Shown: positions 17,343 to 28,114, counted from the first letter of the stretch. The stretch is DNA of 59,334 bases from an uncultured Bacteroidales bacterium (GCA_902778935.1 CACYZT010000009.1:1-59334), one strand, 5' to 3'. Made by a program: numbers and translations. The notes: generated from the letters alone by a model not told the origin.

Positions 17343-17759
17343 TTAGTCCTTTAAAAACTCTACCTCCACGCCGGCGCGCTTGAGGAGCTCGACGCCGTCC
17401 ATGATACGGTACTCCTCGCCATAGACCACGCGCTTGATGCCGGACTGGATGATGAGTTTGGAGCACTCCAGACAGGGCGAAGCCGTCACATAGAGCGTGG
17501 CGCCGTCCGAGCTGTTGTTGGAGCGCGCCACCTTGGTCAGTGCGTTTGCCTCGGCGTGCAGCACATAGGGCTTGGAGACGTTGTTCTCATCCTCGCAGAT
17601 GTTCTCAAATCCCGAAGGTGTGCCGTTATAGCCGTCGGAGATAATCATCTGGTTCTTTACCAGCAGTGCGCCTACTTTGCGTCGCACGCAATAACTATTC
17701 TCTGCCCATGTGCGCGCCATGCGCATATAGAGGTAGTCTCGTTTTTGCTGCTTATCCAT
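17343..17759 (-). CDS. Deoxycytidylate (dCMP) deaminase
   Basis: 138 residues. The enzyme converts dCMP to dUMP for thymidylate synthesis. The zinc site is complete: HAEANAL with His68 and Glu70, and PCLEC with Cys96 and Cys99. The N-terminal RTWAENSYCVRRKVGALLVK segment is typical of the dCMP/ComEB branch. It lies between genes for envelope proteins and has no visible functional link with them. No own promoter of the standard type is visible, so it may be transcribed from the S41 lipoprotein gene upstream. Confidence 0.93.
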   Translation of the reverse strand: MDKQQKRDYLYMRMARTWAENSYCVRRKVGALLVKNQMIISDGYNGTPSGFENICEDENNVSKPYVLHAEANALTKVARSNNSSDGATLYVTASPCLECSKLIIQSGIKRVVYGEEYRIMDGVELLKRAGVEVEFLKD

Positions 17760-17774
17760 CTTTTCTGTTGTTTA

Positions 17775-19376
17775 TCAATTACCGGTTTTGATATATTGCA
17801 GCGCTCTCTCAAGCTGTGTATCCTGACCGTTTAATAAATACTTGGCGGTATCCAAGGTAACTTCGATGTCCGGGGTAACACCTACACCTTCCAGGATCTT
17901 ATTCTCTTCACCGAACAAAGAGATATTTCTCGGACAATAGGCATATACCGGCGTGACGTTCTCCACACCGAAACAACCGCTGTAGTCGAGGCTGTAGTAA
18001 GCAGGGTCATTAACTAGAGCGCTCAATCCGCCCCAGGTACGTGTACCAATCAGTGTGCCGTTCTTGCCTGGCATATTTTTCACACCCCAAGAGGTAACCT
18101 CTGCCATGGAGACGGAGTTCACGTTCGCCAGAACGACCACCGGCTGTTTGTCAATCACAGCATGTTCGGAAGGGAAAGTAGTGACCCTGAATGGCATATT
18201 GGGACCGTAGTCCAGTCTGCCCATGCCGTTTTTCGTACGCATCGTGTGCGAAGTAAATCCGCCGGACGGGAGAAGAGCACCTAATACATACTGGTAGTCA
18301 GATGCATTTCCGCCACCGTTATTACGTAAATCGATAAGCACACCGCCAAGCTCATTGTTCTTGCTCAGTACCTGAATGGTGTCGAACCAGTGATGCCATA
18401 TACGGTTGATCGCCCATTGGTAAGAGGCATAGACAGAGGAACTGTCTTCCTGTAGAACGGTTGTGTTGAGATGTTTGCCCAACGCAAAACTGCTGAACCG
18501 CAGGTAAGCTATGTTACCCGGGAAAAGGGCATAGCAGATGGATCGCAGTTCATTAGGATTGGCCATCTGATTATCCACCGGCTGAATATTGATATCCATC
18601 ATTTTACAGGGTATTCCATATACCTCGCAGAAGAAATTATAATCCGTTATGAGCGTAGGTACATCGCTGCCTTTATTAATGCGGTCGATAAAATCATTGG
18701 CTTTTTCCTGCATGCTCTCAATCACAGTCCGGAGCGAGTCTGCCGCCGCGGAGGTACCTTGGGCAGGCAGGGTGGCGATGAACGCCGGAATCTTACTCAA
18801 CACCAACTTGCTCATCCTGAAAATATGTTCTCTGGGAGCCATGGAGATATTTGTCTCGTCAAAATCGAGCATTCGCCATTCGCCTGCGTTGATATAGTAA
18901 TGCAGGTCCGTGGAGTTCTTCCTGTTCCACATCAACTCTTCTCCGCGTTCACGCAAGTTGCGTACTGTGGCAGGCGAGAAAGAGAGGTTCTTTCCTGTTT
19001 GAATATTCTTGATTTGGACGTATAGGTGACCGTCATGCAGACGGTTCAGCACTTCGCTGTAGAGCGAGTCCAACTCCTTGTCGTCCACTCTCGTTTGGCG
19101 GGTGGTGTCGTCCAGTGCCTCGAATTTAGGCAGGTACTCTTTATGTACCTGATCCCAATCCACGCCTAACTCTTCCTCGTAATCCCAGATGCCGTAGTTG
19201 CAGTTCATAGCGGTCCATAACAACTCGAACTGGGCGGCATAACTCTCTCCGGCGGGCGCAAAAGCCTGGGCATCGTTGTAACCATAGGACAAAATATCCT
19301 CTCCTTCCGGACGGCATCCGGCGAGACTCACTGCGCAAATGGTAGCGAGGGCAACATATATCTTTATTCTTTTCAT
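17775..19376 (-). CDS. S41 family peptidase, predicted lipoprotein
   Basis: 533 residues with a lipoprotein signal: hydrophobic segment then SLAGC with Cys21. The S41 core is recognisable by GVLIDLRNNGGGNASDYQY and by VVLANVNSVSMAEV, whose serine is in the position of the nucleophile; GTLIGTRTWGG follows. A lysine equivalent to the Prc/CtpA dyad is less clear than in the gene at 12614, as in the tricorn-like/Bacteroidota branch. Probably a periplasmic or surface-exposed peptidase. It sits downstream of an outer-membrane barrel gene on the same strand with a 17-bp gap. Confidence 0.85.
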   Translation of the reverse strand: MKRIKIYVALATICAVSLAGCRPEGEDILSYGYNDAQAFAPAGESYAAQFELLWTAMNCNYGIWDYEEELGVDWDQVHKEYLPKFEALDDTTRQTRVDDKELDSLYSEVLNRLHDGHLYVQIKNIQTGKNLSFSPATVRNLRERGEELMWNRKNSTDLHYYINAGEWRMLDFDETNISMAPREHIFRMSKLVLSKIPAFIATLPAQGTSAAADSLRTVIESMQEKANDFIDRINKGSDVPTLITDYNFFCEVYGIPCKMMDINIQPVDNQMANPNELRSICYALFPGNIAYLRFSSFALGKHLNTTVLQEDSSSVYASYQWAINRIWHHWFDTIQVLSKNNELGGVLIDLRNNGGGNASDYQYVLGALLPSGGFTSHTMRTKNGMGRLDYGPNMPFRVTTFPSEHAVIDKQPVVVLANVNSVSMAEVTSWGVKNMPGKNGTLIGTRTWGGLSALVNDPAYYSLDYSGCFGVENVTPVYAYCPRNISLFGEENKILEGVGVTPDIEVTLDTAKYLLNGQDTQLERALQYIKTGN

Positions 19377-19393
19377 CCTTTCACCCTTTCGTC

Positions 19394-20056
19394 TTAAAAT
19401 ATATAACTGAATCCGGCTTGCAGACCGATCGTCGTATTATACCGGTAGTCCTTAATGTCCATATACTGCTTGACGGTACTGATGAAGCTGTAGTAGCACC
19501 GTGCCTCTACGTGCATCGCCCAGTGTTCCGCCAGTTTCCATTCGAGGCCTAAACCGCCTGCCAGACCGAAGTCGGCACGCTGGTCCTTGGTCTTGTTGAA
19601 CTCATAGGCCTGATCGACTTTCTCTATATTGTCTGCCAAGTAGTTCCATATCTGCCCCTTCATCCGGCTGCCTGCCCAATAGCCTGCATATACACCTACA
19701 TTCACAAAACCGTGTACTTTCTCGCTGCCGAACATGAACTTAGCCATCACAGGCAGTTGTACATAGGTATTGTAATAATTGTAATGCGTACCCTTGTACA
19801 TGCCTGAGCGGGCGAACCTATAGTTCTTGGACGACCCCTCAACCTCTGCGCGGAGGGCCACCCAAGGCTTGAATTGGTACTGGGTGAAGATAGCGGCGCT
19901 CCATCCCCACGCGCCTTCATAATGATAGTCGTTCTGGTACTGGGTATTGATGGAGTACCAGTTATAGTCGCCGCCGGCGGAAGCACCGAGACTCCACTGT
20001 GCTTGCGCCCCGCAAGCCATGACGGCGAGGAAAATAGTCAATATGATCTTTTTCAT
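19394..20056 (-). CDS. Outer-membrane beta-barrel protein (porin-like, PorT-type fold)
   Basis: 220 residues: signal peptide MKKIILTIFLAVMACGAQA, then alternating aromatic beta-strands ending in a typical outer-membrane insertion strand (GLQAGFSYIF). This is the common small 8-10-stranded barrel of Bacteroidota. No specific ligand can be given. The ATG overlaps the neighbourhood of mpl (start 1 bp from the mpl stop), so mpl and this gene are probably one transcript together with the S41 lipoprotein. Confidence 0.8.
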   Translation of the reverse strand: MKKIILTIFLAVMACGAQAQWSLGASAGGDYNWYSINTQYQNDYHYEGAWGWSAAIFTQYQFKPWVALRAEVEGSSKNYRFARSGMYKGTHYNYYNTYVQLPVMAKFMFGSEKVHGFVNVGVYAGYWAGSRMKGQIWNYLADNIEKVDQAYEFNKTKDQRADFGLAGGLGLEWKLAEHWAMHVEARCYYSFISTVKQYMDIKDYRYNTTIGLQAGFSYIF

Positions 20057-20057
20057 C

Positions 20058-21404
20058 TTATTGGTTGATTAGTTGTTGCGCAAACTCATTGATATTCACG
20101 CCGTCAAACGTGCCGGAAGACATAAGTAGCAGCGCGGTGTTAGTATAGCTTAAACCCTTCAGACGCTCCTGTAACGCCGCGCTCTCCGTGAATACCTCTA
20201 CATTTTTCGTGCCAAACGCGTCACGGACCTCTTCTTTTGTGATCGGAGTGAGACGTTTGTGCTCGATAACTTTGGGGTTGAAATAGACGTATGCGATGTC
20301 CGCTTCCGCCATACAATCTTTGTATTGCGGCAGGAAATCCGCCATGAGCGAGGAGAAAGTATGCAGTTCCATGCAAGCGATGAGTTTCTTCTCGGGGTAT
20401 CGCTCGCGAACCGCATTGACGGTTGCTTTGAGCTTGCTGGGCGAGTGCGCGAAGTCCTTATACGCCACACTTGTCTGTGTTTCGCAAATCTTCTCCAGTC
20501 GGTTGGAAGCGCCGGTGAAGGTGCTTATCTCGCGGTAGAAATCATCCGGAGCCACGCCGATACAATGGCATGCGAGCATGGCAGCCTGCATATTCTGCAT
20601 GTTATGCCGTCCGAAGACCTGCATAGGCACCGTGCCGGTGTATTCCTTGTAAGGAATAACGCTTAATTTACGATTTGACGATTTACGATTTACGATTTCT
20701 TCGTCTGCTAAGAGGCATAGGTTCTCGTCGCCTTCGTAGTAGATGAAACTGCCGTTTGGTTCGATGGAATGAACGAACTGACGGAAGGTATCCACATATT
20801 GCGGGAAGGTAGGGAAGACATTGATATGGTCCCATGCGATACCCGTGAGGATAGCTACGTGCGGGTGGTACCAAAGGAACTTGGAGCGCAGGTCGAGTGG
20901 GGAAGTGAGGTACTCATCACCCTCGAACACGGCATATTTCGCCGTATCGCTGAGACGAACCATGCGCTCGAAGCCTTCAATCTGTGCGCCCACCATATAG
21001 TCGGCTTCGATACCGAGACGGTTGAGCACATAGAGAATCATCGAGGTCGTAGTGGTCTTGCCGTGACTGCCGCCTACGACAATACGAATCTTGTCCTTCG
21101 TCTGCTCATACAGGTATTCGGGGAAGGAGTAAATCTTGATTCCTAACTCGCGGGCACGCACCAGTTCGGGGTTGTCCTCGCGAGCATGCATGCCGAGGAT
21201 GATAGCGTCAATGTCCTTGGTTATCTTCTCTGGATGCCAACCGATTTCTTTGGGCAGCAAACCTGCATCGCGAAGATGCGACAAGGCTGGCTCGAAGATT
21301 TCGTCATCCGAGCCGGTTACCTCGTAGCCCGCTTTGGAAGCAACGGCGAGTGCCAGATTATGCATCGCCGCGCCACCAATAGCTATGAAATGAATCTTAG
21401 TCAT
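20058..21404 (-). CDS. mpl: UDP-N-acetylmuramate:tripeptide ligase Mpl (Mur ligase family), with a repeat-derived insertion
   Basis: 448 residues. Mpl recycles cell-wall tripeptide by ligating it to UDP-MurNAc. The N-terminal FIAIGGAAMHNLA loop, the P-loop GGSHGKTTTTSM (111-122), the EGDEY metal-binding segment and WDHINVFP are as in Mpl; the short family length and the GMHAREDNPE motif separate it from MurC. Residues 236-250 (around VNRKSSNRKLSV) are encoded by TTACGATTTGACGATT-type simple repeat (20664-20702) and appear extra relative to the family. They fall between the central and C-terminal domains, likely a loop. The start lies next to a dense copy of the same repeat at 21407-21440. Confidence 0.9.
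   Translation of the reverse strand: MTKIHFIAIGGAAMHNLALAVASKAGYEVTGSDDEIFEPALSHLRDAGLLPKEIGWHPEKITKDIDAIILGMHAREDNPELVRARELGIKIYSFPEYLYEQTKDKIRIVVGGSHGKTTTTSMILYVLNRLGIEADYMVGAQIEGFERMVRLSDTAKYAVFEGDEYLTSPLDLRSKFLWYHPHVAILTGIAWDHINVFPTFPQYVDTFRQFVHSIEPNGSFIYYEGDENLCLLADEEIVNRKSSNRKLSVIPYKEYTGTVPMQVFGRHNMQNMQAAMLACHCIGVAPDDFYREISTFTGASNRLEKICETQTSVAYKDFAHSPSKLKATVNAVRERYPEKKLIACMELHTFSSLMADFLPQYKDCMAEADIAYVYFNPKVIEHKRLTPITKEEVRDAFGTKNVEVFTESAALQERLKGLSYTNTALLLMSSGTFDGVNINEFAQQLINQ
20664..20702 (-). repeat. ACGATTT simple repeat inside mpl
   Basis: Four copies of a 7-9 bp unit (TTACGATTT, GACGATTT) in frame within the Mur ligase gene; identical units fill the spacer upstream of its start. Confidence 0.85.
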
Positions 21405-21406
21405 GT

Positions 21407-21537
21407 ACGATTTGACGATTTACGATTTGACGATTTATTGACGATTTTATGTAATTTACGATTTAAAGTTCAATCGACCAATTTTATTCAATTAAACAAT
21501 CAATCGTACCTCGTCAATCGTCCAATCGTCAATTAGT
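21407..21537. repeat. ACGATTTG / AATCGTC simple repeat array between mpl and tig
   Basis: The first part (21407-21445) is a run of TACGATTTG and GACGATTT; the last part (21490-21537) is AATCGTC units in the other orientation. Between them is unremarkable AT-rich DNA. The end of the array overlaps the tig stop region. Confidence 0.85.
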
Positions 21538-22861
21538 TAAACAGTTTGCCGAACTCTTCGTGTGAGATTTTCTTCTGCTCGATTTTCGCAACGCCCTTGA
21601 GCGCCTCGTAAATCTTGTTCTCCGCCACGCGCTCTACGATGCCGCGGAGTTGGTTCTCCTGCTTGAGCATCTCGTTGGCGTAGTTGGTCAGATACTGGTC
21701 ATCGATGTGCATCAATCCGTATTGTATGAACTGCATGCGAGCTACCTCTTTGGCATATGCCTCCACGTCCTCTTTCTGCACATCCACCTTGTACTCCTTC
21801 ATGAGTTGGTCTTTAGCGAGATGCCATTTGAGTTCCTCGAGCATCTTGTCGAAGTCTTTCTCCAGTTCCTCCGCCGTCATCTTCTCGTTCGTGGCGAGAA
21901 CCCAGCGTTTGAGGAAATCAACCGGGAACTCCAGTTTCTCCATCTTTTTCATGATGGCTTCTTTGGCGTCCAGACCGAACTTGTATTTGCTGTCCTCCGC
22001 CATGTTGGCTTCAATCTCCGCCTTGACGCGTGCGCGGAAAGCAGCTTCGTCTTTCGGAGCGTCTGCGCCATATACTTTAGCGAACAACTCCGCATCGATA
22101 GCAGCGGTCGTGTGGCGGGTGATTTCCTGAATCTCGAAGGTGAAATCGCTCTTCAGGTCCTTGGCCTGCTCTTTGTTGATACCGAGCAGCGAGCTTACTT
22201 CTACTTCGCTGTCAAAAGCCTTGGTCGGGTTGAAAGTAACCACATCGCCTTTCTTGGCTCCGATGAACTTCTTCTGCTGCGTTTTCTGCTTCATATAAGC
22301 CGGATTGAGAACCGCGTTCTCTTTGACGATATCTCCGTCCACCTGCTTAGCCAGACCTTTGACGATGTCGCCTTCTGCTACTTCGTCAGCCTGCGTGTAC
22401 TCGCCGAAACGCTCTGCGTAACTCTTGACTTGGTTGTTGACCATCTCGTCGGTTACGTCGATGATGTACTCGGTCAGTTTGTTCTTGCCGGTCAGTTTGG
22501 CATCGAACTCAGGAGCCACGGCGATGTCGAAGAGGAAGGTGAAGGTATCCTCGTTATCGAGGTCAATCTTCGGGGAGTTCTCGCTCGGGAGCGGCTCGCC
22601 GAGGATTTGCAGATTGTGGTCCTCGATGTGTTTCTGCAGTCCTTCGCCTACTTGTTTGTTGAGCACGTCAGCAAGGATGCCTTTACCGTACATTTTCTTC
22701 ACCAGACCGGCAGGTACCATGCCCGGACGGAAACCCGGCATTTGTGCCTTCTGGCGCACTTGTTTGAGTTGCTTTGCAACTTCGTCCTGATAGTCAGCCG
22801 GCTCAATAGTGAGAGTCACAACTGCCGTCAGGTCTTTCAATTCACTTTGTTCAATTTTCAT
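21533..22861 (-). CDS. tig: Trigger factor
   Basis: 442 residues. Trigger factor is the ribosome-bound chaperone that meets nascent chains. The N-terminal ribosome-binding domain has the conserved GFRPGMVPAGLVKKMYG (46-62; the usual signature is GFRxGKVP, here GM for GK). The central part and C-terminal helical arms follow, with a FKBP-like domain that is divergent, as is usual in Bacteroidota. Upstream are a 3x11-bp repeat and no clear TAnnTTTG box, so the promoter is not assigned. Confidence 0.92.
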   Translation of the reverse strand: MKIEQSELKDLTAVVTLTIEPADYQDEVAKQLKQVRQKAQMPGFRPGMVPAGLVKKMYGKGILADVLNKQVGEGLQKHIEDHNLQILGEPLPSENSPKIDLDNEDTFTFLFDIAVAPEFDAKLTGKNKLTEYIIDVTDEMVNNQVKSYAERFGEYTQADEVAEGDIVKGLAKQVDGDIVKENAVLNPAYMKQKTQQKKFIGAKKGDVVTFNPTKAFDSEVEVSSLLGINKEQAKDLKSDFTFEIQEITRHTTAAIDAELFAKVYGADAPKDEAAFRARVKAEIEANMAEDSKYKFGLDAKEAIMKKMEKLEFPVDFLKRWVLATNEKMTAEELEKDFDKMLEELKWHLAKDQLMKEYKVDVQKEDVEAYAKEVARMQFIQYGLMHIDDQYLTNYANEMLKQENQLRGIVERVAENKIYEALKGVAKIEQKKISHEEFGKLFN

Positions 22862-22930
22862 TGCTATATAATTTTTAATTTTGAATTCTTGATTGTATAT
22901 TTTGAAAAATGTCCTATTTTTCCATCGGTT

Positions 22931-22976
22931 TAATCTCGGAGTAATCTCGGAGTAATCTCGGAGGCAACTCGGTCTA
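22931..22976. repeat. Three direct 11-bp repeats plus GCAACTCG
   Basis: TAATCTCGGAG occurs three times in a row (22931-22941, 22942-22952, 22953-22963) and is followed by GCAACTCGGTC. It lies in the tig-typA spacer. A diverged copy with the same layout is at 59140-59182. Confidence 0.85.
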
Positions 22977-23006
22977 AACCCGCATGTAGGAATGTTCTAT
23001 TTCTAC

Positions 23007-24818
23007 TCATGCGCGACCGGCACGTTTGCGCTCCAACTCGTCAAGGATGATTTTGCGGATACGCATCGCGTGCGGTGTGACCTCTACGTACTCGTCCTCT
23101 TTGATATATTCCAGCGCTTCCTCGAGACTCATGCGTACGGGCGGCGGTAACACAGCCTTGTCATCCGCACTCTTCGAGCGCATATTGGTCAGTTTCTTGC
23201 TCTTGGTCACGTTGATGACGATATCGCCTTCCTTCGCGTTTTCGCCTACCACCTGTCCGGCGTACACCTCTTCCTGCGGATCGATGAAGAACTTACCGCG
23301 GTCCTGCAGTTTGTCCAGCGCGTAAGCGTAGGCCGTGCCGGCTTCCATTGCGATGAGCGAACCGTTGTTGCGCTTCACGATCTCGCCTTTCCACGGTTGG
23401 TACTCCAGGAAGCGGTGCGCCATGATGGCTTCGCCGGCACTCACGTTCATCACGTAGGTACGCATGCCCATGATACCGCGGCTCGGGATGGTGAACTCAA
23501 GATGAACACGGTCGTTCACCATTTCCATCTTCGTCATCTCGCCTTTGTGCGTGCTCACGAACTCAATGATTTTGCCTGAGCACTCTTCCGGTGTGTTGAC
23601 CGTCAGGCTCTCTACCGGTTCGCACTTCACGCCGTCTATCTCTTTGATGATAACCTGCGGTTGACCGACCTGCAGTTCATAGCCCTCGCGGCGCATGGTC
23701 TCAATCAGCACGCTCAAATGCAGCACACCGCGGCCATAGACACGCCAACTGCTCTCCTCCGCGCCTTTCTCTACGCGCAGAGCGAGGTTCTTCTCCAACT
23801 CTTTGTTCAGACGGTCTTGGATATGACGGCTGGTAACGAACTTACCGTCTTGTCCGAAGAACGGACTGTCGTTGATGCAGAAGGTCATACTCATCGTCGG
23901 CTCGTCGATGGCAATCGGCTTGAGTGCTTCAGGATTCTCCGCATCGCAGATAGTGTCGCCTATCTCGAATCCGTCAATACCGATCATCGCGCATATATCG
24001 CCGTTCTTGACAACATCGGTCTTCACGTGTCCCATGCCCGAGAACGTGTGCAACTCTTTGATTTTCGTCTTCACCATCGTGCCGTCTTTCTTCGCCAGCG
24101 TCACGGCTTGACCGTCTTTGAACTCACCGCGATGAACACGACCGATGGCAATACGGCCGACGTAGCTGTTGTAGTCGAGTGAGGTGACGAGCATCTGCGG
24201 CGTACCCGGATTCTCTTCCGGCGCAGGGATATACTCGATGATAGCGTCCATCAGATCGGTCAAATCCGTCGTCGGTTTGCGCCAGTCGGTACTCATCCAT
24301 CCCTGTTTGGCGGAGCCGTACAAGGTCTGGAAGTCCAACTGGTCGTCCGTCGCGTTGAGGTTGCACATCAGGTCAAACACCTCTTCCTGTACCTCATCCG
24401 GACGGCAGTTGAGTTTATCCACTTTGTTGATAACCACAATCGGCTTCAAGCCCAACTCCAATGCTTTCTGGAGCACGAAACGGGTTTGCGGCATCGCGCC
24501 TTCGAAGGCGTCAACCAGCAGCAACACGCCGTCCGCCATATTCAGCACGCGCTCCACCTCACCGCCGAAGTCTGCGTGCCCCGGAGTGTCAATGATGTTG
24601 ATTTTCGTGCCCTTGTAATCGATGGCTACGTTTTTGGCAAGAATAGTAATTCCGCGTTCGCGCTCCAGGTCGTTGTTGTCCAAAATCAACTCCTTCGGCT
24701 GCTCGCTGAATTCCGATTGTTGTTTTACCACGTTTGCCGTGTAAAGCATCTTGTCCACAAGCGTTGTTTTGCCGTGGTCAACGTGCGCAATAATTGCTAT
24801 ATTTCTGATATTTTGCAT
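23007..24818 (-). CDS. typA: Translational GTPase TypA/BipA
   Basis: 603 residues, normal length. BipA is an EF-G-like GTPase acting on the ribosome, important in ribosome assembly and stress. G1 is [10 protein letters not shown] (about 11-20), the switch I region ERERGITI, G3 [13 protein letters not shown]4 NKVDK; domains II, III, V and the BipA-specific C-terminal domain ([14 protein letters not shown]) follow. A standard promoter sits 45-75 bp upstream. No anomalies. Confidence 0.97.
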   Translation of the reverse strand: MQNIRNIAIIAHVDHGKTTLVDKMLYTANVVKQQSEFSEQPKELILDNNDLERERGITILAKNVAIDYKGTKINIIDTPGHADFGGEVERVLNMADGVLLLVDAFEGAMPQTRFVLQKALELGLKPIVVINKVDKLNCRPDEVQEEVFDLMCNLNATDDQLDFQTLYGSAKQGWMSTDWRKPTTDLTDLMDAIIEYIPAPEENPGTPQMLVTSLDYNSYVGRIAIGRVHRGEFKDGQAVTLAKKDGTMVKTKIKELHTFSGMGHVKTDVVKNGDICAMIGIDGFEIGDTICDAENPEALKPIAIDEPTMSMTFCINDSPFFGQDGKFVTSRHIQDRLNKELEKNLALRVEKGAEESSWRVYGRGVLHLSVLIETMRREGYELQVGQPQVIIKEIDGVKCEPVESLTVNTPEECSGKIIEFVSTHKGEMTKMEMVNDRVHLEFTIPSRGIMGMRTYVMNVSAGEAIMAHRFLEYQPWKGEIVKRNNGSLIAMEAGTAYAYALDKLQDRGKFFIDPQEEVYAGQVVGENAKEGDIVINVTKSKKLTNMRSKSADDKAVLPPPVRMSLEEALEYIKEDEYVEVTPHAMRIRKIILDELERKRAGRA

Positions 24819-24862
24819 ACTTTAATGATATATGGCCACACTCTGCCAACATAAATTCGCCA

Positions 24863-24893
24863 CAAAATTACTGCTTTTTTTTGACATACGCAA
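24863..24893 (-). promoter_or_regulatory. Promoter of typA
   Basis: Minus strand TTG at 24893-24891, 20 bp spacer, TAATTTTG at 24870-24863. Confidence 0.85.
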
Positions 24894-25176
24894 GCGCGCG
24901 CGGATATTTTTTTATTTTGCTAACTGTATTTTTGTAAACCACAAGTAGCAAAACGTAAGCAAAGATAGCTACTTTTTGATATTTTGTAAACTCGATGCGG
25001 CAGATTATAGAATTTTATCGCTTTTTTGTCAAAATATTTGGTGTACTCACAAAAAGGCAGTAATTTTGCACCGTTTTTCGATGACGCCTGCTCTCAAGGT
25101 ACGCTTAAATGCGGGATGCCCACGCAATGGCGCGAACGGAAAACGGTATTGGTCTTTAAAAAGAAAGGAGATAACT
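24894..25176. other. Intergenic region between typA and the small secreted protein gene
   Basis: AT-rich divergent spacer. It holds the two promoters and a leader of about 100 nt for the gene at 25177 (from about 25075), with a good ribosome-binding site AAGAAAGGAG at 25161-25170. The frame from the gene is open back to 24976, but that part precedes the promoter and is not expected to be translated. Confidence 0.7.
25038..25068 (+). promoter_or_regulatory. Promoter of the small secreted protein gene
   Basis: TTG at 25038-25040, 20 bp spacer, TAATTTTG at 25061-25068. Confidence 0.85.
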
Positions 25177-25470
25177 ATGAAAAAGTATATGCTGAAAGTT
25201 AGTTATCTGATGACAATCTGCTGCCTGATGGCAGGATTCACACTCGCGGATGCCGCAAGAAGTAACGATGATTTTACTGTTCGCTTCCGCGAAAACACAT
25301 TGGTGGTCACTTCCACCCAAATGGAGGAAGCTCGAATCTATACGATGCAAGGAAAATTGCTGCAAAAAGAACGTGGTAAATTTGCTGAGTTTGAGTTAGA
25401 TCGTGGTACCTACCGTTTGTACGCCAAAGTAAACGGCGAGACTGTCACACGCAGAATTGAACTTCGTTAA
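25177..25470 (+). CDS. Small secreted protein resembling a free-standing T9SS sorting-type domain
   Basis: 97 residues from the ATG at 25177, which has a rare clear Shine-Dalgarno (AAAGGAG, 7 bp upstream). The N-terminus is a signal peptide ending near residue 26 (LADAA). The mature part of about 70 residues has the outline of a T9SS C-terminal domain: ENTLVVTS, then ARIYTMQGKLLQ, then LDRGTYRLYAKVNGETVTRRIEL. Normally such a domain is the tail of a long protein; here it is the whole protein. It has its own promoter, leader and terminator, so it is well expressed as a monocistron. Function unknown. Confidence 0.75.
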   Translation: MKKYMLKVSYLMTICCLMAGFTLADAARSNDDFTVRFRENTLVVTSTQMEEARIYTMQGKLLQKERGKFAEFELDRGTYRLYAKVNGETVTRRIELR

Positions 25471-25497
25471 AAAAAAGGTTAAAAAAAATGATTGGTT

Positions 25498-25523
25498 GAG
25501 CACGCGCAAGGCGTGCTTTTTTA
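25498..25523 (+). terminator. Intrinsic terminator of the small secreted protein gene
   Basis: GCACGC-GCAAG-GCGTGC followed by six T. It overlaps the last codons of the convergent permease gene by three bases. Confidence 0.9.
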
Positions 25524-26594
25524 TTTGCTTGCGCGGATATACAGCGGTATCGACAACGCAAGGAAGACGAAGTTCGGCAACCATGCAGCCATGAATGGAG
25601 ACATGATGTTATTCACAGAGAATGTGGTACTTACCGTCGAGAATAGGATATATCCGGCGGTTAGGATAACGCCTAAACCGAGGTTCTTTCCCATTCCTCC
25701 GCGTACGCGACGACTGGACATCGTGACACCTAAAAGTGTCATGATAAAGGCGCCTAACGGACTTGCCCAACGTTTGTGGTATTCTACTTCAAATGCCTTC
25801 ACATTTCCACTCCCGCGTTCGCGCTGGCGTTGCATATAGTGTCTCAACTCAGGCGTCGTCATCTGCTGTGCCTGCTGAGCCGTAATGAATAGTTCGTCCG
25901 GGGTAATAGGTAGTTCGATGTCTTTGCGACTACCGCGTTCGAGCGTCTCGCGCATATCGTCAAACGTGCGCTGTACGTAGTTGTCCAAGTGCCAGCAATA
26001 CAGCGAATCGTAATAGATACGGTCGGCGGTGGTACGCATAACGAGCGTCTTGCCTTCGAATTTTTCCATCGAACAGCGGTATCCGATATTGGAGCGCCGT
26101 TGGAACGACTCGATATAGAGAATACTGCCCGGTTCTACCTCAAACTGCATATTACGTGCGTTTTCGGATGTGAAGTGCTCGATGTATTTGTCTGTGAAAT
26201 GAAGCATTCTCTCCGAACTGCGTGGTATAACCCATCCGCCTAATAGCACACCTAAGACGAAAAGCAAGGCTGCTGATAGCGCGTAGGGTAACATCAGACG
26301 ATGGTAACTCATTCCCGCTGCCTGCATGGCGATGATCTCCGAATTACCCGCTAATTTGCTCGTAAAATAGATGACGGAGATGAAGATGAACAGCGAACTG
26401 AACATATTCATGTAATACGGAATAAACGGCATATAGTAGTCCAGAATGATTTCTTTGAGCGGTACTTGGTTCTCAAAGAAATCGTCCATTTTCTCCGTCA
26501 GGTCAAATACGATGGCAATAGAAAGAATGAGCACAATCGAGAAAAAGAATGTGCCCAAAAATTTCTTGATGATATAGAGGTCTAATCGCTTCAA
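25521..26594 (-). CDS. LptF/LptG family permease (YjgP/YjgQ)
   Basis: 357 residues with three N-terminal and three C-terminal membrane segments around a periplasmic beta-jellyroll, the architecture of the LptF/LptG subunits that, with the LptB ATPase, extract lipopolysaccharide from the inner membrane. MKRLDLYIIKKFLGTFFFSI at the start and the SPLGAFIMTLLGV segment near 285 are typical. Which of the two paralogues it is cannot be fixed; the LptG type seems likelier. The gene is 8 bp behind tgt and probably in one transcript with it and panD. Confidence 0.88.
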   Translation of the reverse strand: MKRLDLYIIKKFLGTFFFSIVLILSIAIVFDLTEKMDDFFENQVPLKEIILDYYMPFIPYYMNMFSSLFIFISVIYFTSKLAGNSEIIAMQAAGMSYHRLMLPYALSAALLFVLGVLLGGWVIPRSSERMLHFTDKYIEHFTSENARNMQFEVEPGSILYIESFQRRSNIGYRCSMEKFEGKTLVMRTTADRIYYDSLYCWHLDNYVQRTFDDMRETLERGSRKDIELPITPDELFITAQQAQQMTTPELRHYMQRQRERGSGNVKAFEVEYHKRWASPLGAFIMTLLGVTMSSRRVRGGMGKNLGLGVILTAGYILFSTVSTTFSVNNIMSPFMAAWLPNFVFLALSIPLYIRASK

Positions 26595-26602
26595 TTTGTA
26601 TT

Positions 26603-27736
<1,134 letters not shown>

Positions 27737-27744
27737 GTAACGGT

Positions 27745-28095
27745 TTAACTATTTAACGTGTTTCCCGGGGCAGGAAACACAATAGCAGGTTTGAATGTTT
27801 TTGCCTCCTCCGGCGTCATAAGCGCATATGCCATGATGATAATTGTATCGCCTACATGGATTAAGTGCGCCGCTGCACCGTTCATACAGATACATCCGCT
27901 ACCGCGTTTGCCGGTGATGACATAGGTCTCCAGCCGTGCGCCGTTGGTGTTGTCCACTACCTGCACTCGCTCGCCCGGATAGATATTGGCGGCTTCCATC
28001 AGCGCTTCGTCAATGGTGATGGAACCGATATACTCAAGGTTGGCTTCGGTCACCTGAACACGATGAATCTTCGATTTTAGGATGTTCAAAAGCAT
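27745..28095 (-). CDS. panD: Aspartate 1-decarboxylase
   Basis: 116 residues. PanD makes beta-alanine for pantothenate. The pro-enzyme cleaves itself between Gly24 and Ser25 in EYIGSITID to form the pyruvoyl group; the site is intact, as are the [11 protein letters not shown] and NGAAAHL segments. It is the first gene of a probable panD-tgt-lptF/G transcript, with a standard promoter directly upstream. Confidence 0.97.
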   Translation of the reverse strand: MLLNILKSKIHRVQVTEANLEYIGSITIDEALMEAANIYPGERVQVVDNTNGARLETYVITGKRGSGCICMNGAAAHLIHVGDTIIIMAYALMTPEEAKTFKPAIVFPAPGNTLNS

Positions 28096-28114
28096 ATCAT
28101 TCTGAATTAGGCTA

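Noticed and set aside
21650-22933. 427-codon open frame on the plus strand
   Set aside because: Antisense to trigger factor; mirror of its regular codon use.
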